Source: Streptomyces sp. DH5 (lineage in GTDB: Bacteria > Actinomycetota > Actinomycetes > Streptomycetales > Streptomycetaceae). Taken from it: a stretch of DNA of 64,000 bases. This document shows, in pieces, positions 27,255 through 36,080 of this stretch (the stretch's first letter is position 1; each line of letters opens with the position of its first letter). The stretch spans positions 28,526 through 92,525 of the forward strand of contig NZ_JAHWGP010000032.1 in assembly GCF_020873915.1 (NCBI RefSeq), in the 5' to 3' direction. The notes beneath the pieces were generated by a model that saw only the letters and a list, made by a program, of their open reading frames with translations, was not told the origin of the DNA and ran no database searches. The position numbers were made by a program, and so were the translations under genes.

Positions 27255-28394
27255 TCAGCTGACCCGAAGGCCGACCGCCAGCGTCAGTTCGAGGACCCGG
27301 TGTGGCGATGCGAGATCCGGAAACAGCTCCCGCAGCTGCGACATCCGGTACCGGACTGTCTGGGGATGGACGAACAACGCCTTCGCCACCTCCTCCCGCC
27401 TGCCCTGGTGCAGCAGCCACGCCCGCAGCGTCTCCTCCAGCCGCCGTGCGGTCGCGACGGGCAAGGTCCGCAACGGTGCGAGGGCTCGGGCACGCAGGTC
27501 CCCGAAAGCCTCCATGTCGGCGCTCAGCACCAGCTCGGGCAGGTGGTCCTCGGTGTCGCGAATATCAGAGGAGAGGGAGCGCGCACGTACGGCTCGTGCG
27601 TACGAGGCGGACGCACGGGTCCATGGCCGGGCCGGGCCGACCACGGCGGTGCGGTCGGTCAGCTGCCTCAAGAGATGTGACCGGTCCGCATCGGGTACGA
27701 GGAGCACACCGGTGGCGTCCGGCAGATCGTCGAGGACGAGGGTGCTCGGGTCGAGCGCGCGGTAGGCAGGCCGGGCCTGGGCGGCGGGCAGCAGGACCGC
27801 GGTCAGCGATACCGGAGGCTGCCACCCGGCCCGTTGAACGGAGGCCAGCAGCACGTCCGGGCTCGCGTCGGCGAGGAGGTCGCGGGCCAGGTGTTCCAGG
27901 TGGAGCTCGTGGGCCCTGCCCCGGGCGGCCAGTTCGTCGGCGTGGCCCGCGGCGCTCGCGGCGGAGAGCTCGTCGATGTAGGCGAAGGTCAGCTCGGCGA
28001 ACTTGGCGACCTCGGCGGCGGGCAGACCCGCGGGTACGGCACCCGCCGCCAGGCATCGCCAGGCCACGCGGGCGCCGACGCGGTAGGCGCTGAGCAGGGC
28101 GTCCATCGAACGGCCGTCGCGGACCTCACCGCGGCCCAGCTCGTAGGCGGCGTCACCGGCGTCGCCACCTGTGGGCTTTCCGCTCGCGAGGTCCAGGTAG
28201 TGCCCCAGGGCGGTGCGGACGGCTCGGCGGATGGTGACGCCCATGTGACCCGAAAGGGCGTGGGCGTAAGGAGGGACCTCGTCGATGATCGCCTGGACGA
28301 CCTCGTCGGCTGTGGTCTTCAGCGCGGCCCGAAGTACGGTGACCGTCGTCTCGTCCAGGGCCAGTTCGCTGACCCTCCGAATTGCATGGCTCAC
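27255..28394 (-). CDS. PucR/CdaR-type helix-turn-helix regulator
   Basis: A 379-aa regulator. The N-terminal two thirds form an all-helical sensory part (about 10-180) and a mixed GGDEF-like region. The C-terminus (about 320-372) is the PucR-type helix-turn-helix, with LEETLRAWLLHQGRREEVAKALFVHPQTVRYRMSQL. The GTG at 28394 follows GGAATAAG. It is divergent, by 86 bp, from a ferredoxin reductase/desaturase operon. In actinobacteria such regulators commonly neighbour desaturase genes, so control of membrane fatty-acid unsaturation is the likely role (inference). Confidence 0.85.
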   Translation of the reverse strand: MSHAIRRVSELALDETTVTVLRAALKTTADEVVQAIIDEVPPYAHALSGHMGVTIRRAVRTALGHYLDLASGKPTGGDAGDAAYELGRGEVRDGRSMDALLSAYRVGARVAWRCLAAGAVPAGLPAAEVAKFAELTFAYIDELSAASAAGHADELAARGRAHELHLEHLARDLLADASPDVLLASVQRAGWQPPVSLTAVLLPAAQARPAYRALDPSTLVLDDLPDATGVLLVPDADRSHLLRQLTDRTAVVGPARPWTRASASYARAVRARSLSSDIRDTEDHLPELVLSADMEAFGDLRARALAPLRTLPVATARRLEETLRAWLLHQGRREEVAKALFVHPQTVRYRMSQLRELFPDLASPHRVLELTLAVGLRVS

Positions 28395-28438
28395 GTCTTA
28401 TTCCCTGCGAACAAATCAGCCGACCAGATTCACGTCTT
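28391..28438. promoter_or_regulatory. Direct repeat TCACGTCTT between regulator and desaturase operon
   Basis: TCACGTCTT occurs at 28391-28399 and 28430-28438, 39 bp apart, the first copy overlapping the regulator start. The spacing is close to four helical turns. It is a possible regulator-binding pair but rests on one nine-base match. Confidence 0.3.
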
Positions 28439-28480
28439 GCGGTCAGGACTTTACGCCTTGAGGCGCAGCAAGCTGGAGTC

Positions 28481-29536
28481 ATGACGAGTGCGGCCCTGCG
28501 CAGCAGGGCGTGGAAACTGCTGGAGATGGTCACGACGCCGTTGCTGCCGTCGGACTACCTGGACCTGGTCAGCCCGCTGCGTGCGGGCGCCGACCTGCGT
28601 GGGCGCATCGAGGCCGTGCACCCCGAGACGGGTGACGCCGCGACCATCGTGATCAGGCCGGGACGGGGCTGGCGCGGTCACACAGCCGGTCAGTACGTGC
28701 GGATCGGGGTCGACGTCGACGGGGTGCGCCTGTGGCGTGCCTACTCCGTCACCTCTCCGACGAACCGCCAGGACGGCCGCGTCACGATCACCGTGAAGGC
28801 GATCCCGGACGGCAAGGTCAGCAACCACCTCGTCCACAGGGCGAAACCGGGCACGCTGATCCAGCTCGACCAGGCGACCGGTGACTTCGTGCTGCCGCAG
28901 GCCAAACCCGCCAAGGTGCTCTACCTGACGGCAGGCAGCGGCATCACGCCCGTGATGGGCATGCTGCGCGACGTCGAGCTCGATGACGTCGTCATGGTCC
29001 ACTGCGCGCCACAGCCGCAGGACGTGATCTTCCGCAACGAACTGCACGACCTGGTCGCGGACAGGAAGCTGCGGCTCACCGAGGTGCACACCGCCACGGA
29101 CGGCATGCTCGACATCGCCCGTCTCGACGAACTCGTGCCCGACTGGGCCGAGCGCGAGACCTGGGCCTGCGGGCCCGCGGGCCTGCTCGACGCCGCCGAG
29201 AAGCACTGGAGCGAGCACGGCGTACAAGAGCACCTGCACACCGAGCGCTTCCGCCCCGGCGTCGTCGTCGCCGGCGACGGCGGCGAGGTCACGTTCAGCA
29301 CCACCGGCAAGACCGTCGACGCGGACGGCGCCACGCCGTTGCTGGACATCGGCGAGGAGGCCGGCGTGCTCATGCCCTCCGGGTGCCGCATGGGCATCTG
29401 CTTCGGCTGCGTCACGCCGCTCAAGGCGGGAGCCGTCCGCGACCTGCGCACCGGCGAGATCACCGAGGCCGAGCCGGGCGTCCTCATCCAGACCTGCGTG
29501 TCCGCCGCGGCGGGCCCCTGCGACATCGAACGGTAG
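28481..29536 (+). CDS. Ferredoxin-NADP(H)-type reductase with C-terminal 2Fe-2S domain (desaturase partner)
   Basis: A 351-aa electron-transfer protein. The FAD domain has RAYSVTS (about 87-93), the NAD(P) domain starts with AGSGITPVMGM, and the C-terminus is a plant-type ferredoxin with CRMGICFGC and a later Cys (QTC). It passes electrons from NAD(P)H through FAD and the iron-sulfur centre to the desaturase encoded 7 bp downstream. The arrangement is equivalent to the mycobacterial Rv3230c-DesA3 pair. The ATG at 28481 has GGAG near it. The two genes form an operon divergent from a PucR-type regulator. Confidence 0.9.
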   Translation: MTSAALRSRAWKLLEMVTTPLLPSDYLDLVSPLRAGADLRGRIEAVHPETGDAATIVIRPGRGWRGHTAGQYVRIGVDVDGVRLWRAYSVTSPTNRQDGRVTITVKAIPDGKVSNHLVHRAKPGTLIQLDQATGDFVLPQAKPAKVLYLTAGSGITPVMGMLRDVELDDVVMVHCAPQPQDVIFRNELHDLVADRKLRLTEVHTATDGMLDIARLDELVPDWAERETWACGPAGLLDAAEKHWSEHGVQEHLHTERFRPGVVVAGDGGEVTFSTTGKTVDADGATPLLDIGEEAGVLMPSGCRMGICFGCVTPLKAGAVRDLRTGEITEAEPGVLIQTCVSAAAGPCDIER

Positions 29537-29543
29537 GAGCACC

Positions 29544-30662
29544 TTGACCGCCATCGACCCCACCGCCCACCTGACCGCCGAGCAGATCGAGGAGCTCGGC
29601 CGCGAGCTGGACGCGATTCGCGACGAGGTGATCGCCAGCCGCGGCGAGAACGACGCCGCCTACATCCGTAAGGTCATCTCGGCGCAGCGCACGCTGGAGC
29701 TGGTCAGCAGGGGCGTGCTGCTGTTCTCCATCTTCCCGCCCGCATGGCTGCTCGGCACCGCCGGTCTGTCCGTGGCGAAGATCATGGACAACATGGAGAT
29801 CGGCCACAACGTCCTGCACGGCCAGTGGGACTGGATGCGGGACCCGAAGATCCACTCCACCACCTGGGAGTGGGATCACGTCTCGCCGTCCGATCAGTGG
29901 AAGCACTCGCACAACGAGCTGCACCACACGTACACCAACGTGATCGGCAAGGACAACGACCTCGGCTACGGCATCATGCGCGTCGACGAGGACCAGAAGT
30001 GGCACCCGTTCCACCTCGGCCAGCCGCTGTGGAACTTCATCAACGCCTGCTTCTTCGAGTACGGCATCGCAGCGTACGACCTGGAGCTCGGCAAGAACCT
30101 GCACAAGAGCCGCCGCAAGAACCCGGAGTTCCGCGCGCGGGCCAAGGCCGTGGGCCGCAAGATCCGCAAGCAGGTGCTCAAGGACTACGTGATCCACCCG
30201 CTGCTGTCGGGCCCGTCGTTCCTCCCCACGCTCGCCGCCACGTTCACCGCGAACCTGGTCCGCAACCTCTGGTCCCACTCGGTGATCATGTGCGGGCACT
30301 TCCCCGAGGGCGTGCAGGTCTTCGAGCGCCGGTCGATCAAGGGCGAGACGCGCGGCCAGTGGTACCTGCGCCAGATGATGGGCTCGGCGAACATCAGCGG
30401 CAGCAGGGCCATGCACTTCATGACCGGCAACCTGTCGCACCAGATCGAGCACCACCTGTTCCCGGACCTGCCGAGCAACCGGTACGCCGAGGTGGCGGTG
30501 AAGGTGCGCGCGCTGTTCGAGAAGTACGAGCTGGAGTACGTCACCGGTCCGCTGCCCAAGCAGGTGTTCTCCGCGTGGCGCAAGGTCTTCCGGCTCTCGC
30601 TGCCGAACAGGAAGCCGCAGGTCAAGACGCCCGGCCGCGAGCAGGAACTCCTCGCGGCCTGA
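29544..30662 (+). CDS. Membrane fatty-acyl desaturase (DesA3-like)
   Basis: A 372-aa integral-membrane diiron desaturase that introduces a cis double bond into acyl chains. The three His boxes are present: GHNVLHGQWD, HSHNELHHTYTN and HQIEHHLFPDLPS. Hydrophobic segments flank the first box (about 55-80) and lie near 225-245. It uses a TTG start at 29544 preceded by TAGGAGC, 7 bp after the reductase stop, so the two proteins are made together. Full length for the family, with no missing ligands. Confidence 0.93.
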   Translation: MTAIDPTAHLTAEQIEELGRELDAIRDEVIASRGENDAAYIRKVISAQRTLELVSRGVLLFSIFPPAWLLGTAGLSVAKIMDNMEIGHNVLHGQWDWMRDPKIHSTTWEWDHVSPSDQWKHSHNELHHTYTNVIGKDNDLGYGIMRVDEDQKWHPFHLGQPLWNFINACFFEYGIAAYDLELGKNLHKSRRKNPEFRARAKAVGRKIRKQVLKDYVIHPLLSGPSFLPTLAATFTANLVRNLWSHSVIMCGHFPEGVQVFERRSIKGETRGQWYLRQMMGSANISGSRAMHFMTGNLSHQIEHHLFPDLPSNRYAEVAVKVRALFEKYELEYVTGPLPKQVFSAWRKVFRLSLPNRKPQVKTPGREQELLAA

Positions 30663-31293
30663 TACCCGGTGCCGGTTCTGCTCTTTCGGCCGTACCGGCG
30701 GCACCGCCCGGTTCGGTGAGTTCCGTCGCGGACGGCCGGCGACCACGACACCGGACCGTCCGGCACGAGATTTGGGGCAGCGCAGTGTCCGGCTGCGCCG
30801 CCGCCGGGGTGTGCGGGTGGAGCGAGCTGGGACGGCTGCCGTGCTCAGCTCACCGTGTACCCGGGCGGGCGGGTGCTGCGCTCACGGCGCGGCACGGACG
30901 TGACGGCCGCGCTCCCCGGGATCCGATCGGCCTTTGGCGTCGTCCATCTCCCTGACCAGCCAGGTGCTGTCGGCCCTGTGCACCTTCGCCGCCGAGGGGG
31001 TGGTGGACCGTGCTGCGCTCGTCCGCCGTACCCAGTACTGACTCCCCTCGCCGACAGCCGGGCCCTCATCACCACCGCCGTCGCCCGACACCAGCCCGAC
31101 TACGCCACCTCCTGGACACTGCCCTCGCCCACGCCTACGCGCCGCAACGACCGGAGTCCGAAGACGAGCCGTAGATCCGGTGAACGACGTGAACGCAGGA
31201 CCGGGAGCCTCTGCCGGGACCGCGGCCGAACGCCGGGCCTACGGTGACCGCGCTGATCGCAGTGTCCGCGGCCGGCAACCGGTCCAAGACCGC
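30663..31293. other. 630-bp region without a supported gene
   Basis: No frame has a convincing start or family. A + strand segment near 30940-31040 reads ISLTSQVLSALCTFAAEGVVDR and could be a protein remnant, but I cannot name it. Codon bias changes repeatedly, as in decayed DNA. Confidence 0.35.
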
Positions 31294-31515
31294 TCAGGAC
31301 CCCACCACCCGGCAACCCCCGGCCACCGGCTGCCACTGCACCTGCGCCACCGACTGGAAGGCCATCAACGCCGGGCAGCGGAGCCACCGGGCCAGCAGCA
31401 GCACGAGCGAGGGCAGGCCCGGCTCGGCGGAGTTGAGGAGCACCCCGCACCCCAGCACCGCGACGGTCACCGCGAGCCAGGGCAGCAGCGTCCGAGCGAG
31501 CCAGCGTCGGCTCAC
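31294..31515 (-). pseudogene. Membrane protein of a sigma-factor operon, frameshifted
   Basis: The first 42 codons (GTG at 31515) encode a good membrane N-terminus, LARTLLPWLAVTVAVLGCG and LPSLVLLLA. The expected continuation, APVAPLPGV, is in the next frame, so a one-base change near 31385 truncates the protein. The start overlaps the stop of the zinc-finger anti-sigma frame (GTGA), the usual third gene of this ECF operon type in Streptomyces. Non-functional as read. Confidence 0.6.
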
Positions 31516-31739
31516 GGCCGTTGCCCGTGTACGTCGCCGGACCGGAGGGGGCTCGTTTCCATCACCTGGTCGAGCGAGACGGCGACACGGTCGAGCAGAT
31601 CCGCCGTGGCCGGGGTGACGTTTGCGACGAGTTCCTCACGGCAGTCCGCGCACGCGTCGAGACGGACCTCGATGGACCGGAGTGCGGCGTCGTCGAGTCC
31701 GCGCCCGCCATCCGCGTAGCGGCCCAGCAACAGGGGGTG
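31512..31739 (-). pseudogene. Zinc-finger anti-sigma factor, disrupted start
   Basis: The frame reads LLGRYADGGRGLDDAALRSIE, then RLDACADCREEL and a helix. It is a ZAS-type anti-sigma domain normally carrying H-x3-C-x2-C. Here the His position is Arg (VRLDACADC). The natural start (MTHLTP...) lies in the frame now used by the sigma gene, because one base is missing near 31731. Only a TTG at 31730 is available in frame, so the product would lack its first residues and its zinc site is damaged. Confidence 0.65.
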
Positions 31740-32296
31740 AGATGAGTCATGAGAGCGTCTCCCCGCAGCGTGATCCGGGCCCGCCGCGCGGGGGCCTTCA
31801 CGGTGCCCTCCGGCATGCCGACCAGCACCGCCGTCTGCCTGACCGACAGGTCATCGAGCACCATCGCCTGCAGCATCTGGCGCAACTCCGGTGGCAGTCG
31901 CAGCAACGCCTGCTCGAGATTCCGGTCGACGCGGTTCGCCATCACCTCGTCCTCGGCGGCCGGAGCGGTCGTCTCGACCAGAGCGATGGTCGGCACCCGC
32001 TCGTGCCGGGCTCGGCGGCGGAACGCATCGACGAGACGGTTCGCGGCGATCGTCCAGAGCCGGCCGACCGCACTGCCGTGAGTCACGGAGCCTGCGTAAC
32101 CGCCGGCTGCCCGCCGGACCGCCAGGTAGGTCTCCTGGAGCACTTCGGCGATGACGTCGTCGTCAGCGCAGCGGCAACGGAACCGCACCGCCAGCCAGGG
32201 CGAGGTACGCCGGTACAACTCGTCGAACGCCGCCCGGTCGTCGCAGGAGATGCGACGCGGCAGCTCCGCCTCGTCGGGGTCTGCCAGGTGTTGCAT
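31562..32296 (-). CDS. ECF RNA polymerase sigma factor with frameshifted tail
   Basis: A 244-aa product in which about residues 1-178 are a normal ECF sigma factor: region 2 around DDVIAEVLQETYLAV and IAANRLVDAFRRRARHE, and region 4 around LPPELRQML, LSVRQTAVLVGMPEGTVK. After ARRARITLR the frame runs out of register into the anti-sigma gene, giving a nonsense tail to 31562. The run CCCC at 31761-31764 (GGGG on the coding strand) probably gained one G; with GGG the protein would end at a TGA overlapping the anti-sigma ATG. The sigma domains could still work. It directs transcription of unknown stress genes. Confidence 0.75.
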   Translation of the reverse strand: MQHLADPDEAELPRRISCDDRAAFDELYRRTSPWLAVRFRCRCADDDVIAEVLQETYLAVRRAAGGYAGSVTHGSAVGRLWTIAANRLVDAFRRRARHERVPTIALVETTAPAAEDEVMANRVDRNLEQALLRLPPELRQMLQAMVLDDLSVRQTAVLVGMPEGTVKAPARRARITLRGDALMTHLTPCCWAATRMAGADSTTPHSGPSRSVSTRARTAVRNSSQTSPRPRRICSTVSPSRSTR

Positions 32297-32385
32297 GATC
32301 AGGAAGACGATACGACCGTCGATTCAGGTTCTCGGGCGGTTCAGCGACTACCGAGAGTGCTATCGCTCTGCGCCGAGCCCCCTCG

Positions 32386-33849
32386 CTATGGACTCGCAAG
32401 CTGCCAGGAGGAGGGGAGGACGACCATCGCAGCGACAGGAGCGCCGACGGCGGCCAGCAGCCCGCTCGGGGCCGAACCTGTCGCGCCGCGGAAGGACACG
32501 ATGCCACGCAAGAACCCCGCCCCGGTGAAATGTATCGTGTTGCTGGAGAACGCCGCGCCGTTGAAGGACAGCGCACTGCCGGCGAAAGCTGCGCCGCGGA
32601 AGGACACCTCACCGCTGGTGAACTCCGCGCCGCCGAAGTCCACCGTGCTGCCCGAGAACTCCGTTCCGCCGAACTCCACCGCACTGCCGGAGAACACCGC
32701 GCAGTTGAAGGACACCGAACCGCCGGCGAACACAGCGCCATGGAAGTTGACATTGCCACCAGAGAACTCCGCGCCACTGAAGGACACCTCCCCGCCGGAG
32801 AATGTCACGCCGCCGAAGCGCACCGCGCCGCCGGAGAATCTGGCGCCGCTGAAGGACACCTCACCACCGGAGAAATCGGCGTCGCCGAAGGACACCACCG
32901 CGCCGCCGGAGAACTCCGCGTCACCGAAAGAAACCGCGCCGCCGGAGAACACCGCATCGTCGAAGGAGACCACGGCGCCGGCGAACACCGCGCCGCCGAA
33001 GCGCACCGCGCCGCCGGAGAACTCCGCGCCTTCGGCGGACACCACGCCGCCGGAGAAAAGCACCTCTTGGAAGGACACCACGGCGCCGGAGAACTTCGCG
33101 CCGCGGAAGGACACCTGACTGCCGTGGGAGAAGACCGCGCCCTGAAAGGACACCAGGCTGCCGCCAGGGAACTCCGCCCCCTCGAAGTTCATGACGCCGT
33201 CGACGGAGACGCCAGTGAGGTCGAGGTCGCAGCCCTGCCAGGAACGGTGCGTTCCCCGGGGGCGTCGGTAGTGGTCGCCGATGAGACGCAGGATCGTGTG
33301 GCGGACCTTGCGAAGGGCCAGGTAGCGGTGGTGCTCCTCTTGATGGGCGGGGTCGTGGCCGGGGTCGGGCGTGAAGGGGAGCTGAAGGTAGGCGCACAGG
33401 ACATCGATGCAGGTCTGACGAAGGCTGTCGTCGGGCGCATCGTCGGCGAGGCCGGCCAGGGCATGGACGCCTCCAAGTCGGACGGCTGGGGAGTCCGAGC
33501 CGAGTTGTTCGACGGCTTGGGAGAAGCGCTCTGTATGGAGGCGGGTGGCCTCACGGTGAGCACCGGCCTCGTCGACGCGCTGACGGCGGTAGGCGACAAC
33601 CAGGGCAACGAGAGCCCCCGCCCCAGCGACCACGCCGAAGGAAAGCTGCGCCAAGTCGAAAAGCGTCTTCGCATCGAGCTTCGCAGTGGTGTCGATCTCC
33701 TGGAAGTCCAGCAGGTACACCAAGCCGTAGAAAACGCCGCCGGCCACCAGGACCGCGGTGACGAAGGTGAAGGCCAGGGCCCGGCCCACCCTCCAGAGCC
33801 GCAGTTCCCGGTCCCCCTCTGCCGGGCGCAGCCATCGCTTGCCTGTCAT
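32386..33849 (-). CDS. Membrane protein with about 20 pentapeptide-like 12-residue repeats
   Basis: A 487-aa protein if started at ATG 33849; a longer in-frame GTG start at 33963 is possible and neither has a good ribosome site. Two hydrophobic helices (about 22-45 and 68-90) are followed by a helical region (about 90-210). Some 20 repeats of the form x-V-S-F-x-G-A-x-F-S-G-G then run to near the end. The 12-residue period, with Phe spaced 5 and 7, is a right-handed beta-helix pattern like pentapeptide-repeat proteins. A last hydrophobic stretch, LLAAVGAPVAAMVVL, may be another membrane helix. Role unknown; related proteins occur widely in Streptomyces. Confidence 0.8.
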   Translation of the reverse strand: MTGKRWLRPAEGDRELRLWRVGRALAFTFVTAVLVAGGVFYGLVYLLDFQEIDTTAKLDAKTLFDLAQLSFGVVAGAGALVALVVAYRRQRVDEAGAHREATRLHTERFSQAVEQLGSDSPAVRLGGVHALAGLADDAPDDSLRQTCIDVLCAYLQLPFTPDPGHDPAHQEEHHRYLALRKVRHTILRLIGDHYRRPRGTHRSWQGCDLDLTGVSVDGVMNFEGAEFPGGSLVSFQGAVFSHGSQVSFRGAKFSGAVVSFQEVLFSGGVVSAEGAEFSGGAVRFGGAVFAGAVVSFDDAVFSGGAVSFGDAEFSGGAVVSFGDADFSGGEVSFSGARFSGGAVRFGGVTFSGGEVSFSGAEFSGGNVNFHGAVFAGGSVSFNCAVFSGSAVEFGGTEFSGSTVDFGGAEFTSGEVSFRGAAFAGSALSFNGAAFSSNTIHFTGAGFLRGIVSFRGATGSAPSGLLAAVGAPVAAMVVLPSSWQLASP

Positions 33850-33963
33850 GCAGACAAAGACCAGGGGCTGTGGTCCGCGGTTGCAGCAGGTCTCGGACCA
33901 TTCAGCCCCGCGATCGGCCGGATTCGGTCGGTCAGGGCCCTCTTTGACCGGCCGGACACTCAC

Positions 33964-34455
33964 CGGATCGATCGCGCAACGCGTCAGTCCAGCTCGCCTT
34001 TCACGCCGAGCCGGTCGAGGACCACGCGGTGCAGCTTGGCCCCTACCGCGCCGTTAACCGGTCCGTGGATCGCCGGTCCACCGTCCGCCGCCCCATACAC
34101 GCGTCTGCCGAGTCCGATCCAGGCCTCGCCCCCTCCGGCCCCGATCGCGACGGCGCCCTGCTGCCCGCTCACCACCCTCCGGCACATCACCCCCGCGAGG
34201 ACCGCGGCCCCGCCACCGGGGACCATCGCGAGGCCTACCTGCGCGACCTTGGCGTCCCCCACCATGTGCACCTGCGCTCGCTCCTTGACCGGCGCGGATG
34301 CGGCCTGCCGGCATCGAGGGAGCCCACGAAAGGGGCGGGGTGAGGGACCCATCGGCTGCAGTGTCCTGGTTCCTCTCGTCACCTCACGGCGCGGCCAATG
34401 AGTTTGTGGCCTCCGGCCGGTCCAAGCTAGGGAAACCCCAGGAAAGGAGACCGTC
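33964..34455. other. 490-bp region without a supported gene
   Basis: A minus-strand frame (33984-34583) and a plus frame are both open, but the minus frame runs into the next gene and neither has a recognisable domain. The stretch near 34250-34290 (minus: VHMVGDAKVAQVGLAMVPGG) looks vaguely protein-like. I do not call a gene. Confidence 0.35.
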
Positions 34456-35061
34456 GTGTCGGAGCTTCTCGTCGACTTCATCACCTCCCTCGACGGATAC
34501 GCGTCGGGAGAGGGCTGGCCCGGGTTCTGGGGCCTCGAGGGCCCCGAATACCTCGCATGGCTCGGCGAGCAGCCCGAGGCCACCTACCTGATGGGAGCGA
34601 ACACCTACCGTCTGATGTCGGGCTTCGCCGCAGGCGAGGTCTCGAAAGGCCAGGACGAGTTCCGGCCCGAAGAAGAGGCGTCCGTCGACGAGCTGACGCA
34701 AGCGTCCAAGGTGGTGTTCTCCTCCTCACTCGAAGAGCCACTGACGTGGGCCAACTCCACACTTGTCCGCGATGACGCCGTCGAGGCGGTCCGCGCCATG
34801 AAGTCGAGTGGCTCGGGGCTCCTCAGCACGATCGGCAGCCTCAGCCTGTGCCGGTCCCTGCTGCGAGCCGGACTCGTCGACCGCTTCCGGGTCGTGATGT
34901 TCCCGGTGATCACCGGGGTCACGGGCGAGGAACGCATCTACGACTGCTATCCGGACGTTGCCCTCGAGATGACCGAGCACCGCACCTTCGACGGCCGCAT
35001 CCAGCTGGTCGAGTACAAGCCCCGCGTGCTCGAGCACCCACCGTTCGTCGCCCCTGCATGA
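34456..35061 (+). CDS. Dihydrofolate-reductase-fold protein (RibD C-terminal family)
   Basis: A 201-aa cytoplasmic protein. It begins LLVDFITSLDGYASG, the NADPH-dependent RibD/DHFR first strand and loop. It continues with TYLMGANTYRLMSGF, a VVFSSSLEEPL strand, and a nucleotide-binding LLSTIGSLSLCRSLLRAGLVDRFRVVMFPVITG, and ends with QLVEYKPR. Length and order fit the many stand-alone dihydrofolate-reductase-family proteins of actinobacteria, whose substrates are mostly unknown. The GTG at 34456 follows AGGAGA. It is an isolated gene flanked by unassigned DNA. Confidence 0.88.
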   Translation: MSELLVDFITSLDGYASGEGWPGFWGLEGPEYLAWLGEQPEATYLMGANTYRLMSGFAAGEVSKGQDEFRPEEEASVDELTQASKVVFSSSLEEPLTWANSTLVRDDAVEAVRAMKSSGSGLLSTIGSLSLCRSLLRAGLVDRFRVVMFPVITGVTGEERIYDCYPDVALEMTEHRTFDGRIQLVEYKPRVLEHPPFVAPA

Positions 35062-35355
35062 TGTCGCTCCCTTCCGCCGGTCCGGACGTCCGCCAGGCCG
35101 GCGCCGGCGGGCGCGGCCCACGACGCGGTCCGCGCACGGACGCAGCGCCTCGGAGGTCCTGACAAAGCCTGGTGGGCGACGGTGGGCCGGGGACCGCGAG
35201 TGCCTCGCGGCGCTCCTCTTCGTCGCCCCCCTGGGTTGCATCTGACCGCAGCTGCTTCCTGTGTGCTCCGGCCCGTCCTAGGTCTACCGATCCGTGCCGG
35301 AACCCGGCTTGGTCCACGACTTCTCAGGGCGCCGGGAGGAACCCATGATGGCGGT

Positions 35356-35847
35356 ATGGCCATCAGCGGGGATTTGCTCTGGGAGGCGGCGGACAAGGGA
35401 ACGCGGACCGTTCCGCGGCTACGGCGCACGGCGGTGACGGCCGGCTGTGCCGGCCTGTTCGTCCTGTTGTTCTGGGCGTATTCCGACGCCACGTGGGCGG
35501 CCTGTGCGGCTGCGGCCTACGTGCTCGCGGAGATCGCGTACCGGGTGTGGGATCGACGACGCCTGGTCGAGGCATGGATCGTCGTCGGCGAGGCCGACGG
35601 CCGTGCCAGGCTCCGCCTCCGGCAGGCCGGCGGACGGATCACCGAACACGACCCCCACCAAGTGGCCCGGGTGCTCATCATTCACGACAACGTCATCGAC
35701 TCGGCGAAGCTGCGCCTGCGCGGAAGGCGGGTCCTCTACGGGCGCCCGGGTCGCGCCCCCGCACTCACGGCGTGGTGGAGGACGTGCCCGAGAGCCCACG
35801 TCCAGGACAGGAACGCCCGATGGGGCATGCCGGGGGTCCCCGATTAG
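35356..35847 (+). CDS. Small membrane protein of unknown function, 163 aa
   Basis: The ATG at 35356 begins MAISGDLLWEAADKG, followed by two hydrophobic helices (about 25-65: CAGLFVLLFWAYSD and WAACAAAAYVLAEIAY). A cytoplasmic beta-rich half carries RLVEAWIVVGEADGRARLRL and VARVLIIHDNVIDS. The ribosome site is weak; a better GGAGGA lies 16 bases upstream. Codon usage is typical of real genes. I do not recognise the family. Confidence 0.6.
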   Translation: MAISGDLLWEAADKGTRTVPRLRRTAVTAGCAGLFVLLFWAYSDATWAACAAAAYVLAEIAYRVWDRRRLVEAWIVVGEADGRARLRLRQAGGRITEHDPHQVARVLIIHDNVIDSAKLRLRGRRVLYGRPGRAPALTAWWRTCPRAHVQDRNARWGMPGVPD

Positions 35848-35887
35848 TGCGTCTCTCCGAGGGGTCGGTCAGTTGATCGGAGTGTCT

Positions 35888-35935
35888 GTCCGGTCAGTGA
35901 TCACCGATGTGATGTGGGGCCGGATCGAGCCGCTG
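35888..35935 (+). mobile_element. Possible IS5-family transposase N-terminal scrap
   Basis: Sixteen codons read VRSVITDVMWGRIEPL, matching the start of IS5-type transposases (T-D-x-x-W-x-R-I-E-P-L). The usual LLP and following Arg-rich segment do not continue. The match is short and could be chance. Confidence 0.3.
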
Positions 35936-36080
35936 GCTCGTCGAAGTGACGTCGCAGTCCTCCAGCGCTCGCCAATGGCCGGGTGCGCATGCGGAGCACC
36001 TGAACTCCGTGCCGGCAGAGGGGTTCTCCGTGGAGGTCCACCAGATGCAGGGGTCCGCTCGCTGACGGGATCGGCTGCCT

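Noticed and set aside
31622-33118. Repetitive 498-codon plus-strand frame (Pro/Lys/Thr-rich)
   Set aside because: It is the complement of the pentapeptide-like repeats and spans the ECF sigma gene; no start signal.
32550-33190. Regular roughly 36-bp repeats resembling a CRISPR array or minisatellite
   Set aside because: The period equals 12 codons and each unit encodes the beta-helix repeat of the minus-strand protein; units differ throughout and there are no distinct spacers.
33984-34583. 199-codon minus-strand frame before the RibD-like gene
   Set aside because: It overlaps the start of a well-supported gene on the other strand and has no identifiable domain.
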